Of a stretch of 64,000 nt of DNA, positions 41,182 through 52,379 are shown one piece after another. Both the position numbers and the translations under genes were made by a program. Each line of letters begins with the position of its first letter. Position 1 is the stretch's first letter. The stretch spans positions 44,810-108,809 of the forward strand of contig NW_026971415.1 of assembly GCF_963678635.1 (NCBI RefSeq), written 5' to 3'. This DNA comes from Symsagittifera roscoffensis (taxonomy: Eukaryota > Xenacoelomorpha > Acoela > Convolutidae). Below the pieces are notes generated by a model, which saw nothing but the letters and a program-made list of their open reading frames with translations, was not told the DNA's origin and did no database searches.

Positions 41182-44100
41182 ATCATTTTTAGCTGCAAGT
41201 TTTGTGGTAAAAAATTGTTTGACAAACCTCAATTGTATTTTTATAAGAGGTAGCTTATGGAAACTTTCAGCCATTACTTAAATAGTTAGTTTCTCTTTTA
41301 TCAGCTCAGATCTGAAAGTATGACAACGTTAAATAAGCTTTTCAACATTGAATTTGAAAGAAGTGGAACTGGAAAAGAGCCATCATTTTTACCTGCAAGT
41401 TTTGGTTTTAAAAATAATTTCACAAACCTATACTGTATTTTTATAAGAGGTAGCTTATGGAAACTTTCAGCCATTACTTAAATAGTTAGTTTCTCTTTTA
41501 TCAGCTCAGATCTAAAAGTATGACAACGTTAAATAAGCTTTTCAAAATTGAATTTGAAAGAAGTGGAACTGGAAAAGAGCCATCATTTTTACCTGCAAGT
41601 TTTGGTTTTAAAAATAATTTCACAAACCTATACTGTTTTTTTATAAGAGGTAGCTTATGGAAACTTTCAGCCATTACTTAAATAGTTAGTTTCTCTCTTA
41701 TCAGCTCAGATCTGAAAGTATGACAACGTTAAATAAGCTTTTCAACATTGAATTTGAAAGAAGTGGAACTGGAAAAGAGCCATCATTTTTACCTGCAAGT
41801 TTTGGTTTTAAAAATAATTTCACAAACCTATACTGTATTTTTATAAGAGGTAGCTTATGGAAACTTTCAGCCATTACTTAATTAGATAGTTTCTCTTTTA
41901 TCAGCTCAGATCTGAAAGTATGACAACGTTAAATAAGCTTTTCAACATTGAATTTGAAAGAAGTGGAACTGGAAAAGAGCCATCATTTTTACCTGCAAGT
42001 TTTGGTTTTAAAGATAATTTCACAAACCTATACTGTATTTTTATAAGAGGTAGCTTATGGAAACTTTCAGCCATTACTTAAATAGTTAGTTTCTCTTTTA
42101 TCAGCTCAGATCTGAAAGTATGACAACGTTAAATAAGCTTTTCAACATTGAATTTGAAAGAAGTGGAACTGAAAAAGAGCCATCATTTTTAGCTGCAAGT
42201 TTTGGTGTAAAAAATTGTTTGACAAACCTCAATTGTATTTTTATAAGAGGTAGCTTATGGAAACTTTATGCCATTACTTAAATAGTTAGTTTCTCTTTTA
42301 TCAGCTCAGATCTGAAAGTATGACAACGTTAAATAAGCTTTTCAACATTGAATTTGAAAGAAGTGGAACTGGAAAAGAGCCATCATTTTTACCTGCAAAT
42401 TTTGGTTTTAAAAATAATTTCACAAACCTATACTGTATTTTTATAAGAGGTAGCTTATGGAAACTTTCAGCCATTACTTAATTAGTTAGTTTCTCTTTTA
42501 TCAGCTCAGATCTGAAAGTATGACAACGTTAAATAAGCTTTTCAACATTGAATTTGAAAGAAGTGGAACTGGAAAAGAGCCATCCTTTTTACCTGCAAGT
42601 TTTGGTTTTAAAAATAATTTCACAAACCTATACTGTATTTTTATAAGAGGTAGCTTATGGAAACTTTCAGCCATTACTTAAATAGTTAGTTTCTCTTTTA
42701 TCAGCTCAGATCTGAAAGTATGACAACGTTAAATAAGCTTTTCAACATTGAATTTGAAAGAAGTGGAACTGAAAAAGAGCCATCATTTTTAGCTGCAATT
42801 TTTGGTGTAAAAAATTGTTTGACAAACCTCAATTGTATTTTTATAAGAGGTAGCTTATGGAACCTTTAAGCCATTACTTAAATAGTTAGTTTCTCTTTTA
42901 TCAGCTCAGATCTGAAAGTATGACAACGTTAAATAAGCTTTTCAACATTGAATTTAAAAGAAGTGGAACTGGAAAAGAGCCATCATTTTTACCTGCAAGT
43001 TTTGGTTTTAAAAATATTTTCACAAACCTATACTGTATTTTTATAAGAGGTAGCTTATGGAAACTTTCAGCCATTACTTAAATAGTTAGTTTCTCTTTTA
43101 TCAGCTCAGATCTGAAAGTATGACAATGTTAAATAAATTTTTCAACATTGAATTTGAAAGAAGTGGAACTGGAAAAGAGCCATCATTTTTACCTGCAAGT
43201 TTTGGTTTTAAAAATAATTTCACAAACCTATACTGTATTTTTATAAGAGGTAGCTTATGGAAACTTTCAGCCATTACTTAAATAGTTAGTTTCTCTTTTA
43301 TCAGCTCAGATCTGAAAGTATGACAACGTTAAATAAGCTTTTCAACATTGAATTTGAAAGAAGTGGAACTGGAAAAGAGCCATCATTTTTACCTGCAAGT
43401 TTTGGTTTTAAAAATAATTTCACAAACCTATACTGTATTTTTATAAGAGTTAGCTTATGGAAACTTTCAGCCATTACTTAAATAGTTAGTTTCTCTTTTA
43501 TCAGCGCAGATCTGAAAGTATGACAACGTTAAATAAGCTTTTCAACATTGAATTTGAAAGAAGTGGAACTGGAAAAGAGCCATCATTTTTACCTGCAAGT
43601 TTTGGTTTTAAAAGTAATTTCACAAACCTATACTGTATTTTTATAAGAGGTAGCTTATGGAAACTTTCAGCCATTACTTAAATAGTTAGTTTCTCTTTTA
43701 TCAGCTCAGATCTGAAAGTATGACAACGTTAAATAAGCTTTTCAACATTGAATTTGAAAGAAGTGGAACTGGAAAAGAGCCATCATTTTTACCTGCAAGT
43801 TTTGGTTTTAAAAATAATTTCACAAACCTATACTGTATTTTTATAAGAGTTAGCTTATGGAAACTTTCAGCCATTACTTAAATAGTTAGTTTCTCTTTTA
43901 TCAGATCAGATCTGAAAGTATGACAACGTTAAATAAGCTTTTCAACATTGAATTTGAAAGAAGTGGAACTGGAAAAGAGCCATCATTTTTACCTGCAAGT
44001 TTTGGTTTTAAAAATAATTTCACAAACCTATACTGTATTTTTATAAGAGGTAGCTTATGGAAACTTTCAGCCATTACTTAAATAGTTAGTTTCTCTTTTA

Positions 44101-47100
44101 TCAGCTCAGATCTGAAGGTATGACAACGTTAAATAAGCTTTTCAACATTGAATTTGAAAGAAGTGGAACTGGAAAAGAGCCATCATTTTTACCTGCAAGT
44201 TTTGGTTTTAAAAATAATTTCACAAACCTATACTGTATTTTTATAAGAGGTAGCTTATGGAAACTTTCAGCCATTACTTAAATAGTTAGTTTCTCTTTTA
44301 TCAGCTCAGATCTGAAAGTATGACAACGTTAAATAAGCTTTTCAACATTGAATTTGAAAGAAGTGGAACTGGAAAAGAGCCATCATTTTTACCTGCAAGT
44401 TTTGGTTTTAAAAATAATTTCACAAACCTATACTGTATTTTTATAAGAGGTAGCTTATGGAAACTTTCAGCCATTACTTAAATAGTTAGTTTCTCTTTTA
44501 TCAGCTCAGATCTGAAAGTATGACAACGTTAAATAAGCTTTTCAACATTGAATTTGAAAGAAGTGGAACTGGAAAAGAGCCATCATTTTTACCTGCAAGT
44601 TTTGGTTTTAAAAATAATTTCACAAACCTATACTGTATTTTTATAAGAGGTAGCTTATGGAAACTTTCAGCCATTACTTAAATAGTTAGTTTCTCTTTTA
44701 TCAGCTCAGATCTGAAAGTATGAAAACGTTAAATAAGCTTTTCAACATTGAATTTGAAAGAAGTGGAACTGGAAAAGAGCCATCATTTTTACCTGCAAGT
44801 TTTGGTTTTAAAAATAATTTCACAAACCTATACTGTATTTTTATAAGAGGTAGCTTATGGAAACTTTCAGCCATTACTTAAATAGTTAGTTTCTCTTTTA
44901 TCAGCTCAGATCTGATAGTATGACAACGTTAAATAAGCTTTTCAACATTGAATTTGAAAGAAGTGGAACTGGAAAAGAGCCATCATTTTTACCTGCAAGT
45001 TTTGGTTTTAAAAATAATTTCACAAACCTATACTGTATTTTTATAAGAGGTAGCTTATGGAAACTTTCAGCCATTACTTAAATAGTTAGTTTCTCTTTTA
45101 TCAGCTCAGATCTGAAAGTATGACAACGTTAAATAAGCTTTTCAACATTGAATTTGAAAGAAGTGGAACTGGAAAAGAGCCATCATTTTTACCTGCAAGT
45201 TTTGGTTTTAAAAATAATTTCACATACCTATACTGTATTTTTATAAGAGGTAGCTTATGGAAACTTTCAGCCATTACTTAAATAGTTAGTTTCTCTTTTA
45301 TCAGCTCAGATCTGAAAGTGTGACAACGTTAAATAAGCTTTTCAACATTGAATTTGAAAGAAGTGGAACTGGAAAAGAGCCATCATTTTTACCTGCAAGT
45401 TTTGGTTTTAAAAATAATTTCACAAACCTATACTGTATTTTTATAAGAGGTAGCTTATGGAAACTTTCAGCCATTACTTAAATAGTTAGTTTCTCTTTTA
45501 TCAGCTCAGATCTGAAAGTATGACAACGTTAAATAAGCTTTTCAACATTGAATTTGAAAGAAGTGGAACTGGAAAAGAGCCATCATTTTTACCTGCAAGT
45601 TTTGGTTTTAAAAATAATTTCACAAACCTATACTGTATTTTTATAAGAGGTAGCTTATGGAAACTTTCAGCCATTACTTAAATAGTTAGTTTCTCTTTTA
45701 TCAGCTCAGATCTGAAAGTATGACAACGTTAAATAAGCTTTTCAACATTGAATTTGAAAGAAGTGGAACTGGAAAAGAGCCATCATTTTTACCTGCAAGT
45801 TTTGGTTTTAAAAATAATTTCACAAACCTATACTGTATTTTTATAAGAGGTAGCTTATGGAAACTTTCAGCCATTACTTAAATAGTTAGTTTCTTTTTTA
45901 TCAGCTCAGATCTGAAAGTATGACAATGTTAAATAAGCTTTTCAACATTGAATTTGAAAGAAGTGGATCTGGAAAAGAGCCATCATTTTTACCTGCAAGT
46001 TTTGGTTTTAAAAATAATTTCACAAACCTATACTGTATTTTTATAAGAGGTAGCTTATGGAAACTTTCAGCCATTACTTAAATAGTTAGTTTCTCTTTTA
46101 TCAGCTCAGATCTGAAAGTATGACAACGTTAAATAAGCTTTTCAACATTGAATTTGAAAGAAGTGGAACTGGAAAAGAGCCATCATTTTTACCTGCAAGT
46201 TTTGGTTTTAAAAATAATTTCACAAACCTATACTGTATTTTTATAAGAGGTAGCTTATGGAAACTTTCAGCCATTACTTAAATAGTTAGTTTCTCTTTTA
46301 TCAGCTCAGATCTGAAAGTATGACAACGTTAAATAAGCTTTTCAACATTGAATTTGAAAGAAGTGGAACTGGAAAAGAGCCATCATTTTTACCTGCAAGT
46401 TTTGGTTTTAAAAATAATTTCACAAACCTATACTGTATTTTTATAAGAGGTAGCTTATGGAAACTTTCAGCCATTACTTAAATAGTTAGTTTCTCTTTTA
46501 TCAGCTCAGATCTGAAAGTATGACAATGTTAAATAAGCTTTTCAACATTGAATTTGAAAGAAGTGGAACTGGAAAAGAGCCATCATTTTTACCTGCAAGT
46601 TTTGGTTTTAAAAATAATTTCACAAACCTATACTGTATTTTTATAAGAGGTAGCTTGTGGAAACTTTCAGCCATTACTTAAATAGTTAGTTTCTCTTTTA
46701 TCAGCTCAGATCTGAAAGTATGACAACGTTAAATAAGCTTTTCAACATTGAATTTCAAAGAAGTGGAACTGGAAAAGAGTCATCATTTTTACCTGCAAGT
46801 TTTGGTTTTAAAAATAATTTCACAAACCTATACTGTATTTTTATAAGAGGTAGCTTATGGAAACTTTCAGCCATTACTTAAATAGTTAGTTTCTCTTTTA
46901 TCAGCTCAGATCTGAAAGTATGACAACGTTAAATAAGCTTTTCAACATTGAATTTGAAAGAAGTGGAACTGGAAAAGAGCCATCATTTTTACCTGCAAGT
47001 TTTGGTTTTAAAAATAATTTCACAAACCTATACTGTATTTTTATAAGAGGTAGCTTATGGAAACTTTCAGCCATTACTTAAATAGTTAGTTTCTCTTTTA

Positions 47101-48720
47101 TCAGCTCAGATCTGAAAGTATGACAACGTCAAATAAGCTTTTCAACATTGAATTTGAAAGAAGTGGAACTGGAAAAGAGCCATCATTTTTACCTGCAAGT
47201 TTTGGTTTTAAAAATAATTTCACAAACCTATACTGTATTTTTATAAGAGGTAGCTTATGGAAACTTTCAGCCATTACTTAAATAGTTAGTTTCTCTTTTA
47301 TCAGCTCAGATCTGAAAGTATGACAACGTTAACTGAGCTTTTCAACATTGAATTTGAAAGAAGTGGAACTGGAAAAGAGCCATCATTTTTACCTGCAAGT
47401 TTTGGTTTTAAAAATAATTTCACAAACCTATACTGTATTTTTATAAGAGGTAGCTTATGGAAACTTTCAGCCATTACTTGAATAGTTAGTTTCTCTTTTA
47501 TCAGCTCAGATCTGAAAGTATGACAACGTTAAATAAGCTTTTCAACATTGAATTTGAAAGAAGTGGAACTGGAAAAGAGCCATCATTTTTACCTGCAAGT
47601 TTTGGTTTTAAAAATAATTTCACAAACCTATACTGTATTTTTATAAGAGGTAGCTTATGGAAACTTTCAGCCATTACTTAAATAGTTAGTTTCTCTTTTA
47701 TCAGCTCAGATCTGAAAGTATGACAACGTTAAATAAGCTTTTCAACATTGAATTTGAAAGAAGTGGAACTGGAAAAGAGCCATCATTTTTACCTGCAAGT
47801 TTTGGTTTTAAAAATAATTTCACAAACCTATACTGTATTTTTATAAGAGGTAGCTTATGGAAATTTTCAGCCATTACTTAAATAGTTAGTTTCTCTTTTA
47901 TCAGCTCAGATCTGAAAGTATGACAACGTTAAATAAGCTTTTCAACATTGAATTTGAAAGAAGTGGAACTGGAAAAGAGCCATCATTTTTACCTACAAGT
48001 TTTGGTTTTAAAAATAATTTCACAAACGTATACTGTATTTTTATAAGAGGTAGCTTATGGAAACTTTCAGCCATTACTTAAATAGTTAGTTTCTCTTTTA
48101 TCAGCTCAGATCTGAAAGTATGACAACGTTAAATAAGCTTTTCAACATTGAATTTGAAAGAAGTGGAACTGGAAAAGAGCCATCATTTTTACCTGCAAGT
48201 TTTGGTTTTAAAAATAATTTCACAAACCTATACTGTATTTTTATAAGAGTTAGCTTATGGAAACTTTCAGCCATTACTTAAATAGTTAGTTTCTCTTTTA
48301 TCAGCTCAGATCTGAAAGTATGACAACGTTAAATAAGCTTTTCAACATTGAATTTGAAAGAAGTGGAACTGGAAAAGAGCCATCATTTTTACCTGCAAGT
48401 TTTGGTTTTAAAAATAATTTCACAAACCTATACTGTATTTTTATAAGAGGTAGCTTATGGAAACTTTCAGCCATTACTTAAATAGTTAGTTTCTCTTTTA
48501 TCAGCTCAGATCTGAAAGTATGACAACGTTAAATAAGCTTTTCAACATTGAATTTGAAAGAAGTGGAACTGGAAAAGAGCCATCATTTTTACCTGCAAGT
48601 TTTGGTTTTAAAAATAATTTCACAAACCTATACTGTATTTTTATAAGAGGTAGCTTATGGAAACTTTCAGCCATTACTTAAATAGTTAGTTTCTCTTTTA
48701 TCAGCTCAGATCTGAAAGTA
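41121..48720. repeat. Satellite-like tandem array, 38 copies of a 200-bp unit
   Basis: Each unit begins TGACAACGTTAAATAAGC and ends ATCTGAAAGTA. Unit starts fall at 41121, 41321 and so on to 48521 without any change of register, so all copies are exactly 200 bp. A unit is the last 61 bp of the MITE, its ATCATTTT flank and about 131 bp of intron. Two variants exist: units 1, 6 (42121) and 9 (42721) read GAACTGAAAAAGAGCC and AAAAAATTGTTTGACAAACC, the others GAACTGGAAAAGAGCC and AAAAATAATTTCACAAACC. Units after about 43 kb are nearly identical. Confidence 0.98.
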
Positions 48721-48735
48721 TGACAACCTGTTTAG

Positions 48736-48898
48736 TAATGAAGATGGAATCGCCGTGATTCGAATTCCCCAGAATGTCCCAGCTGAGCAGATCCTCCCGC
48801 CCTGTGAACAGTTCCAGCTGCCAAGTGGATCCCCTCTGGCGGTGGTCGGCATGGGATCTCTCTCTGCACGTTTGACTCTGTTTGCCCCACAACTGCAG
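48736..48898 (+). CDS. S1 protease homologue, exon 3 (Asp region)
   Basis: Starts after CTGTTTAG with codons completing Ser-Asn-Glu-Asp-Gly-Ile-Ala-Val-Ile-Arg-Ile. In S1 proteases this strand reads x-D-I-A-L-L-K-L; aligned on I-A-V-I-R-I, the catalytic Asp slot (48746-48748) is Gly and an Asp stands one position earlier. It continues with LPPC and AVVGMG, matching the usual P-x-C-L-P and V-x-G-W-G blocks. It ends CTGCAG before GT at 48899, in phase 0. Confidence 0.75.
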
Positions 48899-48939
48899 GT
48901 TAAACAATCAACCAGTTTTCCCTTTTCACCCACACATTT

Positions 48940-49110
48940 CAATTTTCCATTTTCCTAGTGGTCTTTCCTGTTATTGTGGCTGAATGCGTGAAGCTACGAT
49001 GAAGTTTGAAGAACAAACTTGTTCAAGATAATTGGTTTGCTTACCATGCAAAAGCGCGTTAGTTCGTTAGAGCGTTCAAACTGAATTTCAAATGTGTTCG
49101 AGTTCAACAT
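48940..49110. mobile_element. Decayed MITE of subfamily 2
   Basis: GTGGCTGAATGCGTGAAGC, GAAGAACAAACTTGTTCA and GGTTTGCTTACCATGC follow the interior of subfamily 2 (CGGCTAAATGCGTGATG ... GATTTGTTCACCACGCC). Termini are not recognisable. Confidence 0.5.
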
Positions 49111-49422
49111 GTTCATCCTTCAACGTTGCTAATTTTGACCTGGCTGCTTGTGCAGTTAATGATGCGTGGAACGCTTCTAAGGTCTCTTTGTGTTTTTTGG
49201 AATGCAAGTTTTGCTATTTCAATAGTATCTTTGATTGTTAATTTTTATATTTCCACATGCAGATTTTTTACTTGAACATCTTCTTCTCCTCCGTTCCCAA
49301 TGCTAGGAACAGACGTGAAACTAGTTGTTTTCGTACCTCAAATTTATAGACGTTGTGGCCAAGCTTTGGGCCTCTAGCTTGCTTTTCTTCCTTTTCCTGT
49401 ACACTTATTTGCTAAATAACTG

Positions 49423-49622
49423 GGCTCTTTTTCCTTTCCCCCCACCTGCAAATTTTTACATTTAAATTTGTTGACTACATTTTCCGATTGTTACATAAAG
49501 ACTAATAAGGCCACGGCAAACATATTTGGTCTTCATACTCAACCTCGTAAAACCACTCGTTACACTAATATATTGAAGGTCGTGTGAGGTGGGGGGGGGG
49601 GGGGGGGGAAGGAAAAAGAGCC
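49423..49622. mobile_element. GGCTCTTTT-family MITE, subfamily 1 (inverted twin)
   Basis: 200 bp, perfect 8-bp flanks AATAACTG (49415-49422 and 49623-49630). Its interior is the reverse complement of 37872-38076, as is the following sequence up to about 49690. It contains an 18-G run (49591-49608). Confidence 0.9.
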
Positions 49623-49654
49623 AATAACTGTTCTAGGCAAGTATTGAATTGCCA

Positions 49655-50925
49655 CCCGCACTGACAGAAATGGTTTCCGGTCGATTTAAATTGATTTTAA
49701 ATTGATTTTAAATCGATCCAATCAATTAACCATGTACATTTAACGAACTTAAATGGATTTTAAATCGATTTAAATCAATCTTTTTGAAAATTTTAAATCA
49801 ATTTAAGTGTCTAAAAAGTCAATTCAGATCAATTTCGATGGATTTTCCTACTCAATAAAAACCATCCGAATCTCACTTAAATCCATCAGAATCTCGGCTC
49901 CTTTTCCTTTCCCCCCACCTGCAAATTTTTCATTTTGAAATTACGGTTCACTTTGTGCGATTGTCATGAAAAATGACATCCAGACTAATTAGACCATAAC
50001 AAACATATTTGGTCTTCATAATTAACCTTGTGAAACCACTCGTTAGACCATAAAATTCAGGTTTGTGTGACGTGGGGGGGGGGGGGGAGGAAAAAGAGCC
50101 AGAATCTCACCTAAATCCATTTTAAATCGATTTAAATTGATCTTTTTGAAAATTTTTAATCGATTTAAATGTCTGAATTTAAGTGTCTGAAGTGTCGAAT
50201 TTTCTGACACACTAAAATAGTTTTTTTTGGTAACAAGGCGAAAAAAAACACACCCTTTGAAAAATTGTTGGAAATTTTTATTCTCGATTTTTAAATGTAA
50301 ACACTCGTGCCAGAAGTTATAGAATTCAATAAAATTATCCACATAAATCAGTTTCAAGCACGAAAAAAGGCAATGAAGTTAAAAAAAATTGTTGTAAAAC
50401 AGATATATAAAACAAATCAAGAAAAGGGTCAATATAGATCAGTTTTGAACTCAAATATGCAAGAAAATCAAAGAATTTTACCGATTTTTTGGTCTTTTTG
50501 TTTGGTTTTTTATGCTAAAATACGCTATGGATGTAAGATAGCACTGAATAGATGATAGGAAGTGAATAAATGCAATCAAATTTCGAAACCGATAAATCTC
50601 AAATAAAAAAATCGATTTAAATCAATATAAATCCGTTTTAATCACCTGAAAATTAAAAAACAAAATCAGACTGGAAAAAATGCATTTAAATTGATTTAAA
50701 ATTGATTTGGATCAATTTTTTTAGTTGGGATTTAAAATCAATTCAAATCAATTTTAAATCGATCCGATTCAATCTTCATCTTTTTTGTTTTATCTTCGTA
50801 TTTTTCATACTAAAATCGATCTAAAATTAATCAACGTACTTTTTTCATACTAAAATCGATCTAAATTTAATCAACGTACGTTTTTCATACTAAAATCGGT
50901 CCTAATCCATTTTTGTCAGTGCGGG
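49655..50925. mobile_element. Element B: 1.27-kb TIR element rich in ATCGATTTAAAT
   Basis: Terminal inverted repeats CCCGCACTGACAGAAATGG (49655) and CCATTTTTGTCAGTGCGGG (ending 50925). The body is built from short palindromic phrases such as TTTAAATCGATTTAAAT. No transposase ORF. The nested MITE at 49896-50100 entered later. A clear target duplication was not found. Superfamily unknown. Confidence 0.7.
49896..50100. mobile_element. GGCTCTTTT-family MITE, subfamily 1, nested in element B
   Basis: 205 bp with perfect 8-bp flanks AGAATCTC (49888-49895 and 50101-50108). The interior is that of the inverted orientation. It contains a 14-15 G run. Confidence 0.9.
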
Positions 50926-50969
50926 CAGTGTGGATCTGAGTTTGAAGCCGTTAAAAAAACTGGTATTTG
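50926..50969 (+). other. Possible exon 4 of the S1 homologue
   Basis: A short stretch between elements B and C, starting after GCGGGCAG, open as CGSEFEAVKKT, followed by a possible donor (ACTG before GTATTT). It would join exon 3 in phase 0. Its join to the next candidate exon does not keep frame, so the assignment is weak. Confidence 0.25.
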
Positions 50970-51901
50970 CCCGGGTTGACCTCCATACACCGAAAATGCT
51001 TATCATACAATTCCATACATCAAGTGTGTGGGAAAATGCTTGTCATACAATTTTCATACAATTTCTAAAAATGGTTGAAAACTGGTATAAACTCGTTTCT
51101 GTGGCTGTTTGATTCTAATAAAACAGTCTGGTGATAAAAACTGAGGTTTTCGTTTTTTTTGAAAAAAATGCTTATCATACAATTCCCATATATGAAAAGT
51201 GTATGACTGGCATTTTTTTTGATGGCGACACAAAGTAATTTTGAAAATTTGGCCCAAAAATTTTTTTGTTTGTTTTTCAACCGCAAATCGAATTTCGTAC
51301 GCAAACAAACGTTTTTCGAAAATTTTTTTTTCGCATGCAAAATTGAATATTTTGTGTGCATAACGTAGTCCAGGATACGATAAAATTGGCTTTTATTTTC
51401 TTTTCACTTATATATTTTTTTTCAAAAACGCGGAAACTTCCTATTTCTTCTGTATGGGGTGTTAATGTATGCCTTGATCAATGTCTGATAATTTGAATAT
51501 TCAAAAATTTAAAATAATCATCATTGAAAAATTCTGCCAAAAAATAAATGTCTGTTACTTTTGTTATATCAATTGTAAAAGACAGCCACATTCAGGTCGT
51601 TTTCTATGCATTGTCAATGCAAGACCGGCCAACCTTTGGTGTTTTGAGTAACCAAGGTCTTTGGCACTTGTGTTCGGTTGCAACTACAACCGAAAATTTT
51701 TCAGAAACTAAATTGAAAAAGAAAAAATCAAAATTTTTGGTTTATGGAAAAACACACTATCATACAATTTTCATATATGGAAAAATGCTTATCATAGAGT
51801 TTTCATACAATTTTCTGTACGTATGGAATTGTATGAAATTGTATGACAAGAAGTTTCTCATATATGGAAATTATATGATAAGAAGTTTTGGTCAACCCGG
51901 G
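50970..51901. mobile_element. Element C: 0.93-kb TIR element (CCCGGGTTGACC)
   Basis: Begins CCCGGGTTGACC and ends GGTCAACCCGGG. Flanks share only TG. The body repeats ATGCTTATCATACAATT and TTCATACAATTT in both orientations. The longest frame inside has no transposase features. It separates the two last candidate exons of the S1 gene, so it lies in an intron or a broken exon. Confidence 0.75.
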
Positions 51902-51912
51902 TGCATATCTAG

Positions 51913-51974
51913 TTGGTTATCCTGGGTAAGGAATTCTGCTGGTGGCGCCATGAGATACTCTAAGGAACTCCGAG
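51913..51974 (+). CDS. S1 protease homologue, candidate Ser-region exon
   Basis: After ATATCTAG one frame reads ...NSAGGAMRYSKELR (NSAGGAM at 51932-51952). It aligns with the S1 block GDSGGPL...; the catalytic Ser slot is Ala and a Ser stands one position earlier. The downstream part is cut by a 57-bp MITE with an 8-bp duplication. Without that insertion the frame would stop three codons later, so a normal S1 C-terminus of about 40 further residues is missing. Splice phase to the preceding exon is unresolved. Could be a terminal exon of a truncated gene or a pseudogene remnant. Confidence 0.45.
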
Positions 51975-52031
51975 GGCTGTTTTCCAGTCCCCTTTTTGAT
52001 TTTTTTCAATATATTTAGCCGGAAAAGAGCC
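51975..52031. mobile_element. 57-bp mini-MITE of the GGCTCTTTT family
   Basis: GGCTGTTTTCCAGTCCCC ... AGCCGGAAAAGAGCC, flanked by ACTCCGAG (51967-51974) and ACTCTGAG (52032-52039). It is little more than two termini. Confidence 0.75.
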
Positions 52032-52379
52032 ACTCTGAGTTGTGTAGAATAACAAGTTTATTAAATGTTTAATTCAAGCTGTTCTCAGAGCTGTATTTTC
52101 TTCTTGGAGAGTTAGGTGCCCAGTTACGCTCTAACAGATCACAACTCTGCCAGTTAAGATTGGCTGCAAGGTTAGGTTTCATTTGACCTAGACCTGATCA
52201 TATAATAAATTAATACTTTAATATCATCAAGGGGGATTGGAAAATAGCTATGTGGCGAGACTAATCTTCCAGGGAAGCTCACGTTGATTGTTGCTTTGTT
52301 TAATGCTCACGTGCATTGTTTTATGGTCACGGATAATGTTTGGGTTTTTTTACAAATCCGCCACACAGTAAGAATCGAT

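Larger units (their letters stand above)
40862..48735 (+). other. Intron 2 of the S1 gene (7,874 bp)
   Basis: Donor GTGACA at 40862 and acceptor ...CTGTTTAG ending 48735, with phase agreement between exons 2 and 3. It consists of about 100 bp of ordinary intron, one 216-bp MITE and 7.6 kb of 200-bp tandem repeats, leaving only 15 bp between the array and exon 3. Confidence 0.75.

Noticed and set aside
41121-48720. CRISPR array
   Set aside because: The 200-bp period consists of one continuous repeated unit with no unique spacers, and the context is a eukaryotic intron.
48701-48958. Overlapping minus-strand ORFs (60-78 codons) over S1 exon 3
   Set aside because: They are antisense shadows of the GC-rich exon. 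The plus strand has correct splice sites, phase and S1 motifs.
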